64,000 nucleotides of DNA from Minwuia sp048007105 (GTDB lineage Bacteria; Pseudomonadota; Alphaproteobacteria; Minwuiales; Minwuiaceae): the NCBI RefSeq assembly GCF_048007105.1, contig NZ_CP180352.1, forward strand, positions 3,534,001 to 3,598,000. Reading direction: 5' to 3'. The position numbers and the translations under genes are program-made. Shown here piece by piece: positions 8,318 to 16,958 of the stretch. The notes beneath the pieces are model-generated. The model searched no databases and had not been told where the DNA came from. It saw only the letters and a list, made by a program, of their open reading frames with translations. The first letter of the stretch is position 1, and every line of letters begins with the position of its first letter.

Positions 8318-9923
8318 TCAGGTGCCCATCGCCATCCCGTCGCCCGACGGATCGGCGCCACCGTCCAGCCGGCCGTCGACCAGCCGGATCGCGTGCACGA
8401 TGGGCATCATGTAGCTGTAGGGGTGCCGCTTCGTCGGGTAGCCGCGGCGCTGCAGCTCCCGCTCGGCCGAGCGCGGGATGCGGTTGGTCAGCTCGATGGT
8501 GTTCGACGTCGTGGTGAAACGCGGCGCGAACACGGCCTGCTGCGCGTCCATGTCGAAATCGATGACGTTCAGGATCGCCTGCAGGTTGCCCATGGTGATC
8601 GTCGTGCCGCCTGGCGCGCCGACCAGCAGGAACGGCTTGTCATCGCGGAAGACGATGGTCGGCGACAGCGCCGTAAACCGCGCCTTGCCCGGCGCCAGCG
8701 AGCCGGCGTGACCGGGCCGCGGATCGAAGACCATCATGCAGTTGTTGTACATGAAGCCCAGGCCCTCGGTGATGACGCCGCCCGACGAGCCCAGCGAATG
8801 GGTCATGGTCACGCAATTGCCGTCCGTGTCCGCGACGCAGATATGCGTCGTCTCTTTCGGATCGGCGCCGCTGTTGAGCCGCGGCACGTCCATCTTCTCG
8901 CCCCGGCGGATCCGCTCGGCGCAGGCTTTCGCGTAATCCTCCGACAGCAACTCGTCGAAGGGGATGTCGAAGAAGGCCGGATCGCCCATCCGGGTGTCCT
9001 TGTCGACCGTGGCGATCTTCATCGCCTCGGACACGGTGGCGATGTAGTCAGGCGAGTTGTGGCCCATCGCGGCCAGGTCGAATTGTTCCAGGATCTTCAG
9101 CATCACCGCGATGACCAGCCCGCCGCCCGGCGGCTGGTTGGTGGCGATGCGATAGCCGCGATAGTCGATCCAGAGCGGCTCGGTCTCGACGGTCCTGCAG
9201 GCCGCGAGGTCTTCCATTGTGATCAGCCCGCCGTTCGCCGCCATGTCGTCGGCGATCTGACGCGCGATCGCGCCCGAATAGAAGTCCTCGACACCGTGCT
9301 CGGCGATCCGGCGATAGGTCCGGCCCATGTCCGAGTTGCGCAGGATGTCGCCGATGCCGAGCAGCGTCTTGCCGTCCTTCGTGTAGATCTTCGCCACCGA
9401 AGGGTCCTGCGTCATGCCCTGATAGCGGGCCATGCGCCCGGCGATCTCCGGCGTGTTCCAGAAGTTCCACACATGGGGCCGGATCGCGAAGCCGTCCTCG
9501 CAATAGGCGATGGCGGGCTCCAGGGTCTTCGCCAGGGAATGCGTGCCGAAGCCGGCCGAGCACCTCGTCGAAGGCCTTGATCGTCATCGGCGTGGTCATG
9601 CACTGGTAGCCGACCTCGTTGACCCGCCCCTTCAGCACGAAGCCGAAGCCGTCTTCGCACTCGCCCTCGATCAGGTGTTCCCACATGTCCGGCTTCGTCG
9701 CCAGCGGCGCCCGGCCATGGAAGTCGATCAGCGTGTGGGTTCCGTCGGCCAGGCGGATGTGGCAGCTGCCGAAGCCGGCGATACCGCACATTTGCGGATC
9801 GACCACCGTCTGCACCAGGCCCGCACCGATGGCAGCATCGACGACATTGCCGCCGCCACGGAGGATGTCGAGCCCCGCCTCGACCGCTTCCGGCTGCGGC
9901 GCGGATACCATTCCCTCGGTCAT
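8318..9923 (-). CDS. Gamma-glutamyltransferase family protein (one frame break)
   Basis: Ntn-hydrolase of the GGT family, ~534 residues after repair. The N-terminal part has VSAPQPEAVEAGLDILRGGGNVVDAAI and the GIAGFGS segment. The small subunit would begin at the Thr in KETTHICVADTDGNCV, which fits the autocleavage/catalytic threonine. A GSSGGVITEGLGFMYNN segment and GAPGGTTITMGNLQ follow, as in the family. The frame shifts near residue 124 (AFDEVLGR), corrected by removing one G near 9551, after which FGTHSLAKTLEPAIA continues normally. There is no obvious signal peptide, so it may be cytoplasmic and act in glutathione or gamma-glutamyl-amide turnover, or be a relative with another amide substrate. 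Confidence 0.85.
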
Positions 9924-9992
9924 GTCATGCCTCCCCGACCCTTGTCAGGAGACCCTAGAGCAACGGTATCCGCCCGCAAATGGTCCGGTCGC

Positions 9993-11078
9993 TCAGAACT
10001 CGAAGCCGTAGCTCAACAACGCGCCGACGGTCTGCGTGGCGATGCCGGCGGTGCGGTTGTGCTTGTAGCCGACATCCAGGCCGATGCCGTTGTCCCAGGC
10101 GTAACCAAAGGACACGCCGATCTGATCGTCATAGCTGTCGCCATTGCCGTTGCCGGAGATCGTCACGATCTTGCCCGTATAGGCCAGTGCCGCGTTCCAG
10201 TTGCCCCATTCGGCACCGAGCGACCCGGTAACGTAGCTGCGCGACTCGTTCGCGTTGGAATCGGCGTTCTCGATCCTCGCATACTCCAGCAACGGGACGA
10301 GAGTGACGCCATTCTCCAGTTCCAGCTCCCAATAGCCGGCAAACGCAAAGCGGTGCTCTGTCGACGCGTTGTCCGCCGAAAGCAGGGCGTAGCCGACGTG
10401 GTATCCGAAGCCGTCCAGCCCCGGCACCGCCTCGCCATCAAGCGCCAGCGCGAACGACTCCGGCGATTCGGTGTTGCCGGGTTCGCCCGCGGCCTGCCGC
10501 GTCCGGCCACGATTGGTGATGAAGCTTTCGCTCAGGATCGTCGTGTCGGTGAAGAACACGCTCGCGGAACCCACCAGCGAACCGAGTGCCGTATCGCCAA
10601 AGTTCACATAGCCGCCGGCGCCCAGGAAATCCGCAAGCTCGAGATCCTCGGCCACGTCGGTGCCATAGAGGCCGGCCGCGGCATCCCATGCCAGGGCGAA
10701 GTTCGGGCCGAACTTGCCGCCATACACACCGAAACGCTCGCCATCATAGTTGAGGGTCAGAACCGAAACGGCCAGGCCGTGGTCCTGAAACACCCGGTCT
10801 TCCTTCGGCCCCGGATCGCGCTGCGCTTCGAGGGTCAGTTCGGTATTGAGCGAAACCGTCTCGGAGAACTGCAGCGTCACGGCCGGCTCGATCGTCGCGC
10901 CGAGTTCGTTCTGCTCGGCGGCCGGGTCGTCCGAATCGAACGTGTAGTCGTTCTGGACCTCGATCCCGACCTCGCCGGAGAGTTTCGGATAGGCATCGTC
11001 GGCCGCAACGCCGTTCGCCGCCACAAGAGCAATGGTGAAACCGGCCGCAACCGCCAGCACCAGGTTCAGGTTCTTCAT
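9993..11078 (-). CDS. Outer-membrane beta-barrel protein (porin-like)
   Basis: 361 residues, secreted. MKNLNLVLAVAAGFTIALVAANGVAADD is a signal peptide with cleavage near Ala-Ala-Asp. The mature chain alternates short amphipathic strands with Asp/Asn/Gly turns, e.g. GEVGIEVQNDYTF and NAALAYTGKIVTISG, and ends in a phenylalanine (LLSYGFEF), the BamA-recognition signature of outer-membrane barrels. Start at 11078 chosen because the upstream in-frame start would extend the signal peptide unnaturally. It stands alone on its strand with a 69-base gap to the next gene and an AT-rich upstream region (about 11145-11175), suggesting its own promoter. The transported solute is unknown. Confidence 0.8.
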   Translation of the reverse strand: MKNLNLVLAVAAGFTIALVAANGVAADDAYPKLSGEVGIEVQNDYTFDSDDPAAEQNELGATIEPAVTLQFSETVSLNTELTLEAQRDPGPKEDRVFQDHGLAVSVLTLNYDGERFGVYGGKFGPNFALAWDAAAGLYGTDVAEDLELADFLGAGGYVNFGDTALGSLVGSASVFFTDTTILSESFITNRGRTRQAAGEPGNTESPESFALALDGEAVPGLDGFGYHVGYALLSADNASTEHRFAFAGYWELELENGVTLVPLLEYARIENADSNANESRSYVTGSLGAEWGNWNAALAYTGKIVTISGNGNGDSYDDQIGVSFGYAWDNGIGLDVGYKHNRTAGIATQTVGALLSYGFEF

Positions 11079-11313
11079 GTTCTTGGCTCCATACAGGCTA
11101 CGTCGGAGAGCAACCATTCGCGCCTGACGTCACGCACGGCCTCTTCCGTAACTTTATAACATAACGCAATAGCCTGGATTACTCAGGAGCACAAGGCCAT
11201 GTTGTGCATGTTGCTGCTGCCGCTTGCGCCGTCGGGCAACTCATCCGTCCGGCGCGAGCGCGCCGCTCAATACTGATGTGATGCCATCTGCCGAGAGGCC
11301 GGCAGGCCGGATG

Positions 11314-12399
11314 TCAGCCCGCCTTCATGACCTTCTCGGCCTGCGCCCAGGCGTACTGGGCCAGCGGGCGGATGCGGTCGACCTGGCCCTTGGCGTGCTC
11401 GGAGGCCGCGGTGCCGTCGCGGACGCGGCCGGCAATGCCCTGCAGGATCGCCGCGATGCGGAACATGTTGTAGGCTAGGTAGTAGTCCCAGTTCTCGATG
11501 CCGTCGCGGCCGGTCCGCTTGCAGTAAGCCTGCACGTACTCGTCCTCGTGCTGGATCCCCAGCGCATCGAGATCCTCGCCGCCAATGCCGCGGAACAGGC
11601 TGTTGGGCAGGCGCCAGCTCATCACGTGATAGGCGAAGTCGGCCAGCGGATCGCCCAGCGTCGAGAGTTCCCAGTCCAGCACCGCGACAACTTCCGGCTT
11701 CGTCGGATGGAAGATCATGTTGTCCATCCGGTAGTCGCCGTGAATGACGGTGGTGGAGTTGGCGTCCGGCACATTCTCCGGCAGCCATTCCATCAGCCGG
11801 TCCATCTCCTCGATCTTGTCGGTCTCGGAGAGCTTGTACTGCTTGGACCAGCGGCTGACCTGCCGCAGGACGTAGTTGCCGGGCTTGCCGAAATCCTCGA
11901 GGCCGGCGGCCTGGTAGTCGACATTGTGCAGCCGGGCGACGACATCGTTCATGGCGTCGAAATACTTGTGCCGTTCGGACTTCTCGATGTCCGGCAGGGT
12001 CTGGTCCCAGATCACCCGGCCATCGACGAGATCCATGACGTAGAAGATGGTGCCGATGACGCTCTCGTCCTCACAGAGGCACCAGGTCTTCGCGACCGGC
12101 ACGTCCGAGTGGTTGCCCAGCGCGGTCAGCACTTTGTACTCGCGGTCGACGGCATGCGCCGACGGCAGCAGCTTTCCGGGCGGCTTGCGGCGCAGCACGT
12201 ATTCCTTGCCGGTCGAGGAGCGCAGCGCATAGGTCGGGTTCGACTGGCCGCCCTTGAACTGGCGGACCTGCAGATCGCCTTTGAAGCCCTCGACATTCTC
12301 GCGCATGTAGGCTTCCAGCGCGCCCTCGTCGAAACTGAAACGCTCGTCCACCTCCTTGGTGCCCGAGAACAGCTCGCTCATCTCGCTCATTTCATTCAT
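11314..12399 (-). CDS. Aminoglycoside phosphotransferase (APH) family kinase, acyl-CoA-dehydrogenase-associated type
   Basis: 361 residues with a kinase-like fold. A glycine-rich QFKGGQSNPTYAL opening, catalytic-loop HGDYRMDNMIF near residue 220 (brenner motif with Asp and Asn) and DWELSTLGDPLADFAYH carrying the metal-binding Asp are all present. This is the ACAD10/11-type subgroup, often encoded beside acyl-CoA dehydrogenases in beta-oxidation loci; in mammalian ACAD10/11 and some bacteria it phosphorylates 4-hydroxyacyl-CoA. No dehydrogenase is adjacent here, so the role is inferred. It lies 33 bases downstream of purD on the same strand. Confidence 0.82.
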   Translation of the reverse strand: MNEMSEMSELFSGTKEVDERFSFDEGALEAYMRENVEGFKGDLQVRQFKGGQSNPTYALRSSTGKEYVLRRKPPGKLLPSAHAVDREYKVLTALGNHSDVPVAKTWCLCEDESVIGTIFYVMDLVDGRVIWDQTLPDIEKSERHKYFDAMNDVVARLHNVDYQAAGLEDFGKPGNYVLRQVSRWSKQYKLSETDKIEEMDRLMEWLPENVPDANSTTVIHGDYRMDNMIFHPTKPEVVAVLDWELSTLGDPLADFAYHVMSWRLPNSLFRGIGGEDLDALGIQHEDEYVQAYCKRTGRDGIENWDYYLAYNMFRIAAILQGIAGRVRDGTAASEHAKGQVDRIRPLAQYAWAQAEKVMKAG

Positions 12400-12432
12400 C
12401 GCTTCATCCCTCCCCGGACGCCGATTGCATGT

Positions 12433-13713
12433 TCAAGTCTTAGCTTCCCGCTCGACGGCGCGCCAGCCGATGTCGCGCCGGCAGAAGCCTTCGGGCCAGT
12501 CGATGCGGTCGACCGCGCTGTAGGCGCGCTTCTGGGCCTCGGTCACCGAAGCGCCGCTCGCCGTCACGCCCAGCACCCGGCCGCCATTCGCCAGCACCCG
12601 GTCGCCATCGCGTTTCGTGCCCGCATGGAAGACGGTGACCCCGTCCACGGCCCAGGCGTCGGCGAGGCCGCGGATCTCGCTGCCTTTTTCGACGGTGCCC
12701 GGATAGCCCTGCGCCGCCATGACAACCACCATGGCCGGATCGTCGTACCAGCGCAGATCGAACTTCTCCAGCACGCCATCCATGCAGGCCAGGATGGCCA
12801 GCAGCAGGTCGGACTTCATCCGCACCATCAGCACCTGGCATTCCGGATCGCCGAAGCGGATGTTGTACTCGATCAGCTTCGGCCCTTCGGCCGTGATCAT
12901 CAGCCCCGCATAGAGGATGCCGCGGAACGGCATCCCTTCCGATGCGAGACCGTTGACCGTCGGCTCGACAATCTCCTTCAACGCACGCCGGCACATCGCG
13001 TCCGTCATCACCGGGGCCGGCGAATAGGCGCCCATGCCGCCGGTGTTCGGGCCGGTGTCGCCGTCCCCGACCGGCTTGTGATCCTGCGCCGTCGCCAGCG
13101 GCAGAACGGTCTTGCCGTCGGTCAGGACAAAGAAGCTCGCCTCCTCGCCCTCCAGAAATTCCTCCACGACGATCTCGGCCCCGGCGTCGCCGAAACGGCC
13201 GCCGAAGGCCTCGTCGATGGCGGCGATGGCCTCGTACTCGGTCATCGCGACGGTGACTCCCTTGCCCGCGGCCAGCCCGTCGGCCTTCACCACGATGGGG
13301 GCGCCCTGCGCGCGGACATAGGCCCTCGCGGCTTCGGCTTCGGTGAAGCGTTCATAGGCGCCGGTCGGAATGTCATGGCGGCGGCAGAGGTCCTTGGTGA
13401 AGCCCTTGGAAGCTTCCAGCTGCGATGCCGCCGCCGACGGCCCGAACGCCCTGATGCCTTCGGCTTCGAGGCTGTCGACCATGCCCTTGACCAGGGGCTC
13501 CTCCGGCCCGACCACGACCAGGTCGATCTTCCGCTCCTTGCAGAACGCGATCACCGCGCCGTGGTCGCCGACGTCCAGAGCGATGCACTCGGCTTCGTCG
13601 GCAATCCCGCCATTGCCCGGCGCGCAGTAGAGACTGGTCAGTATGGGCGAGGCCGCGAGCTTCCAGCACAATGCGTGCTCTCGCCCGCCCGATCCGATGA
13701 CCAGTACATTCAT
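12433..13713 (-). CDS. purD: Phosphoribosylamine-glycine ligase
   Basis: GARS, 426 residues, second step of purine synthesis: ATP-dependent ligation of glycine to phosphoribosylamine. The start MNVLVIGSGGREHALCWKL at 13713 is the universal PurD N-terminus; GGGGACGGAC precedes it. ATP-grasp features are visible: FTKDLCRRHDIPTGAY, PIVVKADGLAAGKGVTVA, VVEEFLEGEEASFFVL, and the GPNTGGMGAYSPAPV signature near residue 225, followed by EYNIRFGDPECQ. Length is as expected. Divergent from the small membrane protein gene, with 161 bases in between. Confidence 0.95.
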   Translation of the reverse strand: MNVLVIGSGGREHALCWKLAASPILTSLYCAPGNGGIADEAECIALDVGDHGAVIAFCKERKIDLVVVGPEEPLVKGMVDSLEAEGIRAFGPSAAASQLEASKGFTKDLCRRHDIPTGAYERFTEAEAARAYVRAQGAPIVVKADGLAAGKGVTVAMTEYEAIAAIDEAFGGRFGDAGAEIVVEEFLEGEEASFFVLTDGKTVLPLATAQDHKPVGDGDTGPNTGGMGAYSPAPVMTDAMCRRALKEIVEPTVNGLASEGMPFRGILYAGLMITAEGPKLIEYNIRFGDPECQVLMVRMKSDLLLAILACMDGVLEKFDLRWYDDPAMVVVMAAQGYPGTVEKGSEIRGLADAWAVDGVTVFHAGTKRDGDRVLANGGRVLGVTASGASVTEAQKRAYSAVDRIDWPEGFCRRDIGWRAVEREAKT

Positions 13714-13800
13714 GTCCGTCCCCTGACTCCCTCGGTGCCGCGGCGGCCAGTCATAGCCGTTCCCGCGCTGCTGGCAAGACCGCCCTGACCGGCCCGCCCG

Positions 13801-13829
13801 TTGACAGGGCTGCAAGCCGCTTGCAACTC
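13801..13829 (+). promoter_or_regulatory. Candidate -35 with palindromic operator upstream of the small membrane protein
   Basis: TTGACA at 13801-13806 is a perfect -35 hexamer. The following bases hold TGCAAGC-C-GCTTGCA (13811-13825), a perfect 7-bp inverted repeat with a 1-bp centre, placed where a repressor would cover the -35/-10 spacer. No good -10 is seen at 17-18 bp (CAACTC/AACTCT), so promoter activity is uncertain; the palindrome itself is clear. Confidence 0.4.
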
Positions 13830-13874
13830 TGAATAAGTCGAATCGATCCTCGCCCCTTGGAAAGGTCGCCACGC

Positions 13875-14186
13875 ATGATCGTTGTGCGGATCATCGGATA
13901 TCTGATCCTGCTGGCGGGGCTTGTGGCGCTCGGCGCGGAAATCTACGCATCGCTCGAAGCCGGCTCGTGGACGCCGATCTCTCTGGGCAAGCGCTGGTTC
14001 GAACTCTTCGGCGCCGAGAGCATCCTGGCCATACAGAACGGCCTGCAGCGCTACGTGCATCCGTTCCTCTGGGATCCGCTGGTGCAGAGCGTCTTCGAAG
14101 CGCCTGCATGGCTGCCGCTCGTCGTGCTCGGTCTGATCATCGTGGTGCTGGCCCGCCGCCGCCGTCAGAAGCGGATGTTCAGCTAG
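13875..14186 (+). CDS. Small two-helix membrane protein, function unknown
   Basis: 103 residues. A first hydrophobic helix begins at the N-terminus (MIVVRIIGYLILLAGLVALGAEIY) and a second at about residues 78-95 (PAWLPLVVLGLIIVVLA), followed by a basic tail RRRRQKR that should stay in the cytoplasm. The middle part (about residues 27-77) is amphipathic and aromatic. I do not recognise a named family. The ATG at 13875 was chosen over a TTG six codons earlier because it begins the hydrophobic helix. The gene stands alone, divergent from purD and ending 2 bases before the stop of the convergent 3-hydroxybutyrate dehydrogenase gene. Confidence 0.65.
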   Translation: MIVVRIIGYLILLAGLVALGAEIYASLEAGSWTPISLGKRWFELFGAESILAIQNGLQRYVHPFLWDPLVQSVFEAPAWLPLVVLGLIIVVLARRRRQKRMFS

Positions 14187-14188
14187 GC

Positions 14189-14971
14189 CTAGTGCGCGGT
14201 CCAGCCACCGTCGACCGGCAGCGCCGTCCCGGTCATCGACGCCCCGGCGGCAGAGCACAGGAACACGGTCAAATCCGCGATCTCCTCCACCGTCACGAAC
14301 TTCTTCGTCGACTGCGGCGCCAGCATGACGTCGTTGATCACCTCCTCCTCGGTGATGCCCCGGGCCTTCGCCGTGGCGGGGATCTGCTTCTCCACCAGCG
14401 GTGTCAGGACATAGCCGGGGCAGATGGCGTTGCAGGTGATGCCCTGCGCCGCCACTTCCAGCGCCACGGTCTTCGTGAAACCCAGCAGACCGTGCTTGGC
14501 GCTGACATAGGCCGACTTGAAGGGCGAGGCGACGAGGCTGTGCGCCGAGGCGATGTTGACCACCCGCCCCCAGCCCTTCTTCTTCATCCCCGGCAGCGCA
14601 AGCCTGGTGCAATGGAAGGCCGAGTTCAGGTTGGTGGCGATGACCGCATCCCATTTCTCCGGCGGAAACTCATCGACCGGGGCCACGTGCTGGATGCCGG
14701 CATTGTTCACCAGAATGTCGACGGCGCCGAAGGTATCGACCGCCTGCGCCATCATCGCCTCGATCTCCGCAGGCGATGTCATGTCGGCATTCGCATAGGT
14801 CACGGCTGCGCCGGTGGCGCCGGCGACCTCGGCCAGCAGGCCCTGGACCTCGTCGGCCGGCCGGCGGCCGTTCATCACCACATTCGCGCCGCTGGCGGCA
14901 AGCGCCTTGGCAACGCCCAGGCCAATGCCGCTGGTCGATCCGGTCACCAGCGCCGTTTTCCGCTCTGTCAT
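14189..14971 (-). CDS. bdhA: 3-hydroxybutyrate dehydrogenase (short-chain dehydrogenase)
   Basis: 260 residues; NAD-dependent interconversion of D-3-hydroxybutyrate and acetoacetate, linking to polyhydroxybutyrate turnover. SDR motifs: TGSTSGIG at residues 10-17, NNAG, and the catalytic YVSAKHG with a preceding Ser. The substrate-loop and C-terminal pattern NAICPGYVLTPLVEKQIP, then VMLAPQSTKKFVTVEEIADL and GASMTGTALPVDGGWTAH, is characteristic of this enzyme rather than generic SDRs. The start overlaps the stop of the glycosyltransferase gene by 4 bases, so the two are co-translated although no functional link is obvious. Confidence 0.88.
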   Translation of the reverse strand: MTERKTALVTGSTSGIGLGVAKALAASGANVVMNGRRPADEVQGLLAEVAGATGAAVTYANADMTSPAEIEAMMAQAVDTFGAVDILVNNAGIQHVAPVDEFPPEKWDAVIATNLNSAFHCTRLALPGMKKKGWGRVVNIASAHSLVASPFKSAYVSAKHGLLGFTKTVALEVAAQGITCNAICPGYVLTPLVEKQIPATAKARGITEEEVINDVMLAPQSTKKFVTVEEIADLTVFLCSAAGASMTGTALPVDGGWTAH

Positions 14972-16116
14972 CGTCCTCCCTCCAGCAATTCGTCGTAGAC
15001 CGCCAGGGTCCGCTGCTGCATCAGCTCCAGCGTGAAGTGGTCCCTGACATGCGCCATCGCGCGCTCCGCAAGCCCTCGCCTGGCGCCGGCGTCCAGCGCC
15101 AGCGCTTCATCGATGGCCGCAGCCAGTGCCGGCGCATCGCCCGGCGGCACCCGCCAGCCGGTCTCGCCCTGCACGACCGTTTCCCGAACGCCGCCATGAT
15201 CGCTGACCACGACCGGGCGGCCCATGGCCTGCGCCTCGACCGCTGTGCGCCCGAAACCCTCCGGTTTGACCGATGCCGACAACACGACGCTGGAAAGCGA
15301 GTAGGCCGCCGGCATGTCGCGGCAGAGACCGGCGAACCGGATCCGGTCGCCGACCCCGGCCTGTTCGGCGAGTTTGAGAAGTTCGGCCTTGAAGCTCTCG
15401 CGGCCGGCATCGCCGCCGACAAAGACCAGAACCGCATCGCCGTGCGCCGAACGCGCCAGGGCCTCGATAGCCACGGGCTGGCCCTTCAGACGCGTCAGAC
15501 GGCCGGGCAGCAGCACGACCGGCGCGCCGTCCGGCAGCGCCCAGGCCTGCGAGAGCTGGATCATGCGCGCATGGGTGACGTCGCCGGGCTGATACTGCGC
15601 CATGTCGACGCCGCGCGGGATGACCCGGATCTTCGCTTCGTCGATGCCGCGGTAGGTGGCCAGCGCGTGATCGCGGAGGAACTCGGAGATGGCGATGACC
15701 AGATCGCCCCGCATCATCACGCTGTTGTAGGCGCGTTTGACGCCGCTGGACGCGCCATAAGCGCCATGGATCGTGGTCACGAACGGGCGGCCGGTCCGCC
15801 GCGCCGCGTAGAGTGCGCTCCAGGCCGGCGCGCGCGACCGCGCATGCACCAGATCGACCCGCTCCTGTTCGATCAGATGCTGAAGCCGGCCGATGTTGCG
15901 CCACACCGTGAGCGGCCGCTTTCGCCTGAGCGGCAGGCGGAAGTACTCGGCGCCCGCCTTGTCCAGATCGCGCAGCATGCTGCCGGCCGAGGCAGCCACA
16001 AGTGCGCGGTGGCCTGCTCGCGTCAGCGCCGCCGCGATCTCCACGGTACCGCGCTCGACGCCGCCGGTCTCCATCTGCGGCAGCACCTGCAGGACAGTGT
16101 GACGAAACTCAGACAT
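14968..16116 (-). CDS. Glycosyltransferase family 4
   Basis: 382 residues with the GT-B fold. The N-terminal segment VLPQMETGGVERGTVEIAAAL is the acceptor-side GG(V)ER motif. The C-terminal nucleotide-sugar domain includes VLLPGRLTRLKGQPVAIEAL and the E-x7-E element EGFGRTAVEAQAMGRPVVVS. Start at 16116 (MSEFRHTVLQVLPQ) chosen over a longer in-frame start whose extra residues are not GT-like. Likely transfers a sugar in lipopolysaccharide, capsule or glycolipid assembly at the membrane. Upstream of and overlapping bdhA by 4 bases; divergent from the hydrolase gene at 16191. Confidence 0.85.
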   Translation of the reverse strand: MSEFRHTVLQVLPQMETGGVERGTVEIAAALTRAGHRALVAASAGSMLRDLDKAGAEYFRLPLRRKRPLTVWRNIGRLQHLIEQERVDLVHARSRAPAWSALYAARRTGRPFVTTIHGAYGASSGVKRAYNSVMMRGDLVIAISEFLRDHALATYRGIDEAKIRVIPRGVDMAQYQPGDVTHARMIQLSQAWALPDGAPVVLLPGRLTRLKGQPVAIEALARSAHGDAVLVFVGGDAGRESFKAELLKLAEQAGVGDRIRFAGLCRDMPAAYSLSSVVLSASVKPEGFGRTAVEAQAMGRPVVVSDHGGVRETVVQGETGWRVPPGDAPALAAAIDEALALDAGARRGLAERAMAHVRDHFTLELMQQRTLAVYDELLEGGR

Positions 16117-16190
16117 CGGCGTCCGCTTGTTCCCCAACCTTCGACATGCTTCCTTGCGGCCACCCGAGACCATCCTTTGGGAAGCAACCG

Positions 16191-16958
16191 ATGAACCAGA
16201 CCCAGCCGAGCATCCTCGAACGCCCGGACGGCGAGAGCATCGCCTATCACAAGACGGAAGGAAATTCGCCCGGCGTCATCTTCTGCGGCGGTTTCATGTC
16301 GGACATGACCGGCAGCAAGGCCACGGCGCTGGAAGAGCACTGCCGGGCGCGCGGCCAGGCCTTCCTCCGCTTCGACTATCTGGGGCACGGCCAGAGCAGC
16401 GGCGATTTCGCGGCCAAGGGCTGCATCAGCCGCTGGGCCGACGATGCAGCGGCCGTGCTGACCGCGCTGACCGACGGTCCGCAGATCGTGGTCGGTTCAT
16501 CGATGGGCGGCTGGGTCTCGCTCAAGCTGGCGCTGAGCCATCGCGAGCGCGTGTCGGCGCTGGTTGGCATTGCCGCGGCGCCCGACTTCACGCCCGGCAT
16601 GTGGGATGGTCTCACGCCGGAGCAGCAGCACGAGGTCACGACGAACGGATTGGTACGCATCCATTCCGAGTACGATCCGGCGGGCTATGTCGTCACGAAG
16701 CATCTGCTGGACGACGGCAAAGCGAACTTCGTGCTCACGGGCGAGGCGATCGAACTGGATATCCCGGTCCGTCTGCTGCACGGCATGCAAGATCCGGATG
16801 TGCCGTGGCGGCGTTCGCTGGAGATCGCGGAGCATCTCCGCAGCGACGACGTGCGCATCTTCTTCTCGAAATCCGGCGATCATCGCCTGTCAGAGCCTGA
16901 CGACCTGGAGTTGCTCTGCCGCACGGTCGACGAACTGACCGCGCGCCTGTCAGCCTGA
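16191..16958 (+). CDS. Alpha/beta hydrolase (ABHD10-like)
   Basis: 255 residues. The VIFCGGFMSDMTGSKA opening (oxyanion region), FDYLGHGQSSG, and the nucleophile elbow GSSMGGW with Ser near residue 103 resemble bacterial relatives of mitochondrial ABHD10, an acyl-protein thioesterase/glucuronide esterase. The catalytic His is in SGDHRLSEPDD near the C-terminus and the Asp in HGMQDPDVPW. The physiological ester is unknown. Divergent from the glycosyltransferase gene; its 3' end overlaps the convergent SDR gene by 9 bases. Confidence 0.82.
   Translation: MNQTQPSILERPDGESIAYHKTEGNSPGVIFCGGFMSDMTGSKATALEEHCRARGQAFLRFDYLGHGQSSGDFAAKGCISRWADDAAAVLTALTDGPQIVVGSSMGGWVSLKLALSHRERVSALVGIAAAPDFTPGMWDGLTPEQQHEVTTNGLVRIHSEYDPAGYVVTKHLLDDGKANFVLTGEAIELDIPVRLLHGMQDPDVPWRRSLEIAEHLRSDDVRIFFSKSGDHRLSEPDDLELLCRTVDELTARLSA

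Noticed and set aside
11548..13788. A 746-codon plus-strand open frame across the APH-kinase and purD genes
   Set aside because: It is antisense to two clearly conserved genes, its translation is a low-complexity Arg/His/Gly/Asp-rich chain, and it arises from strong third-position GC in the real genes.
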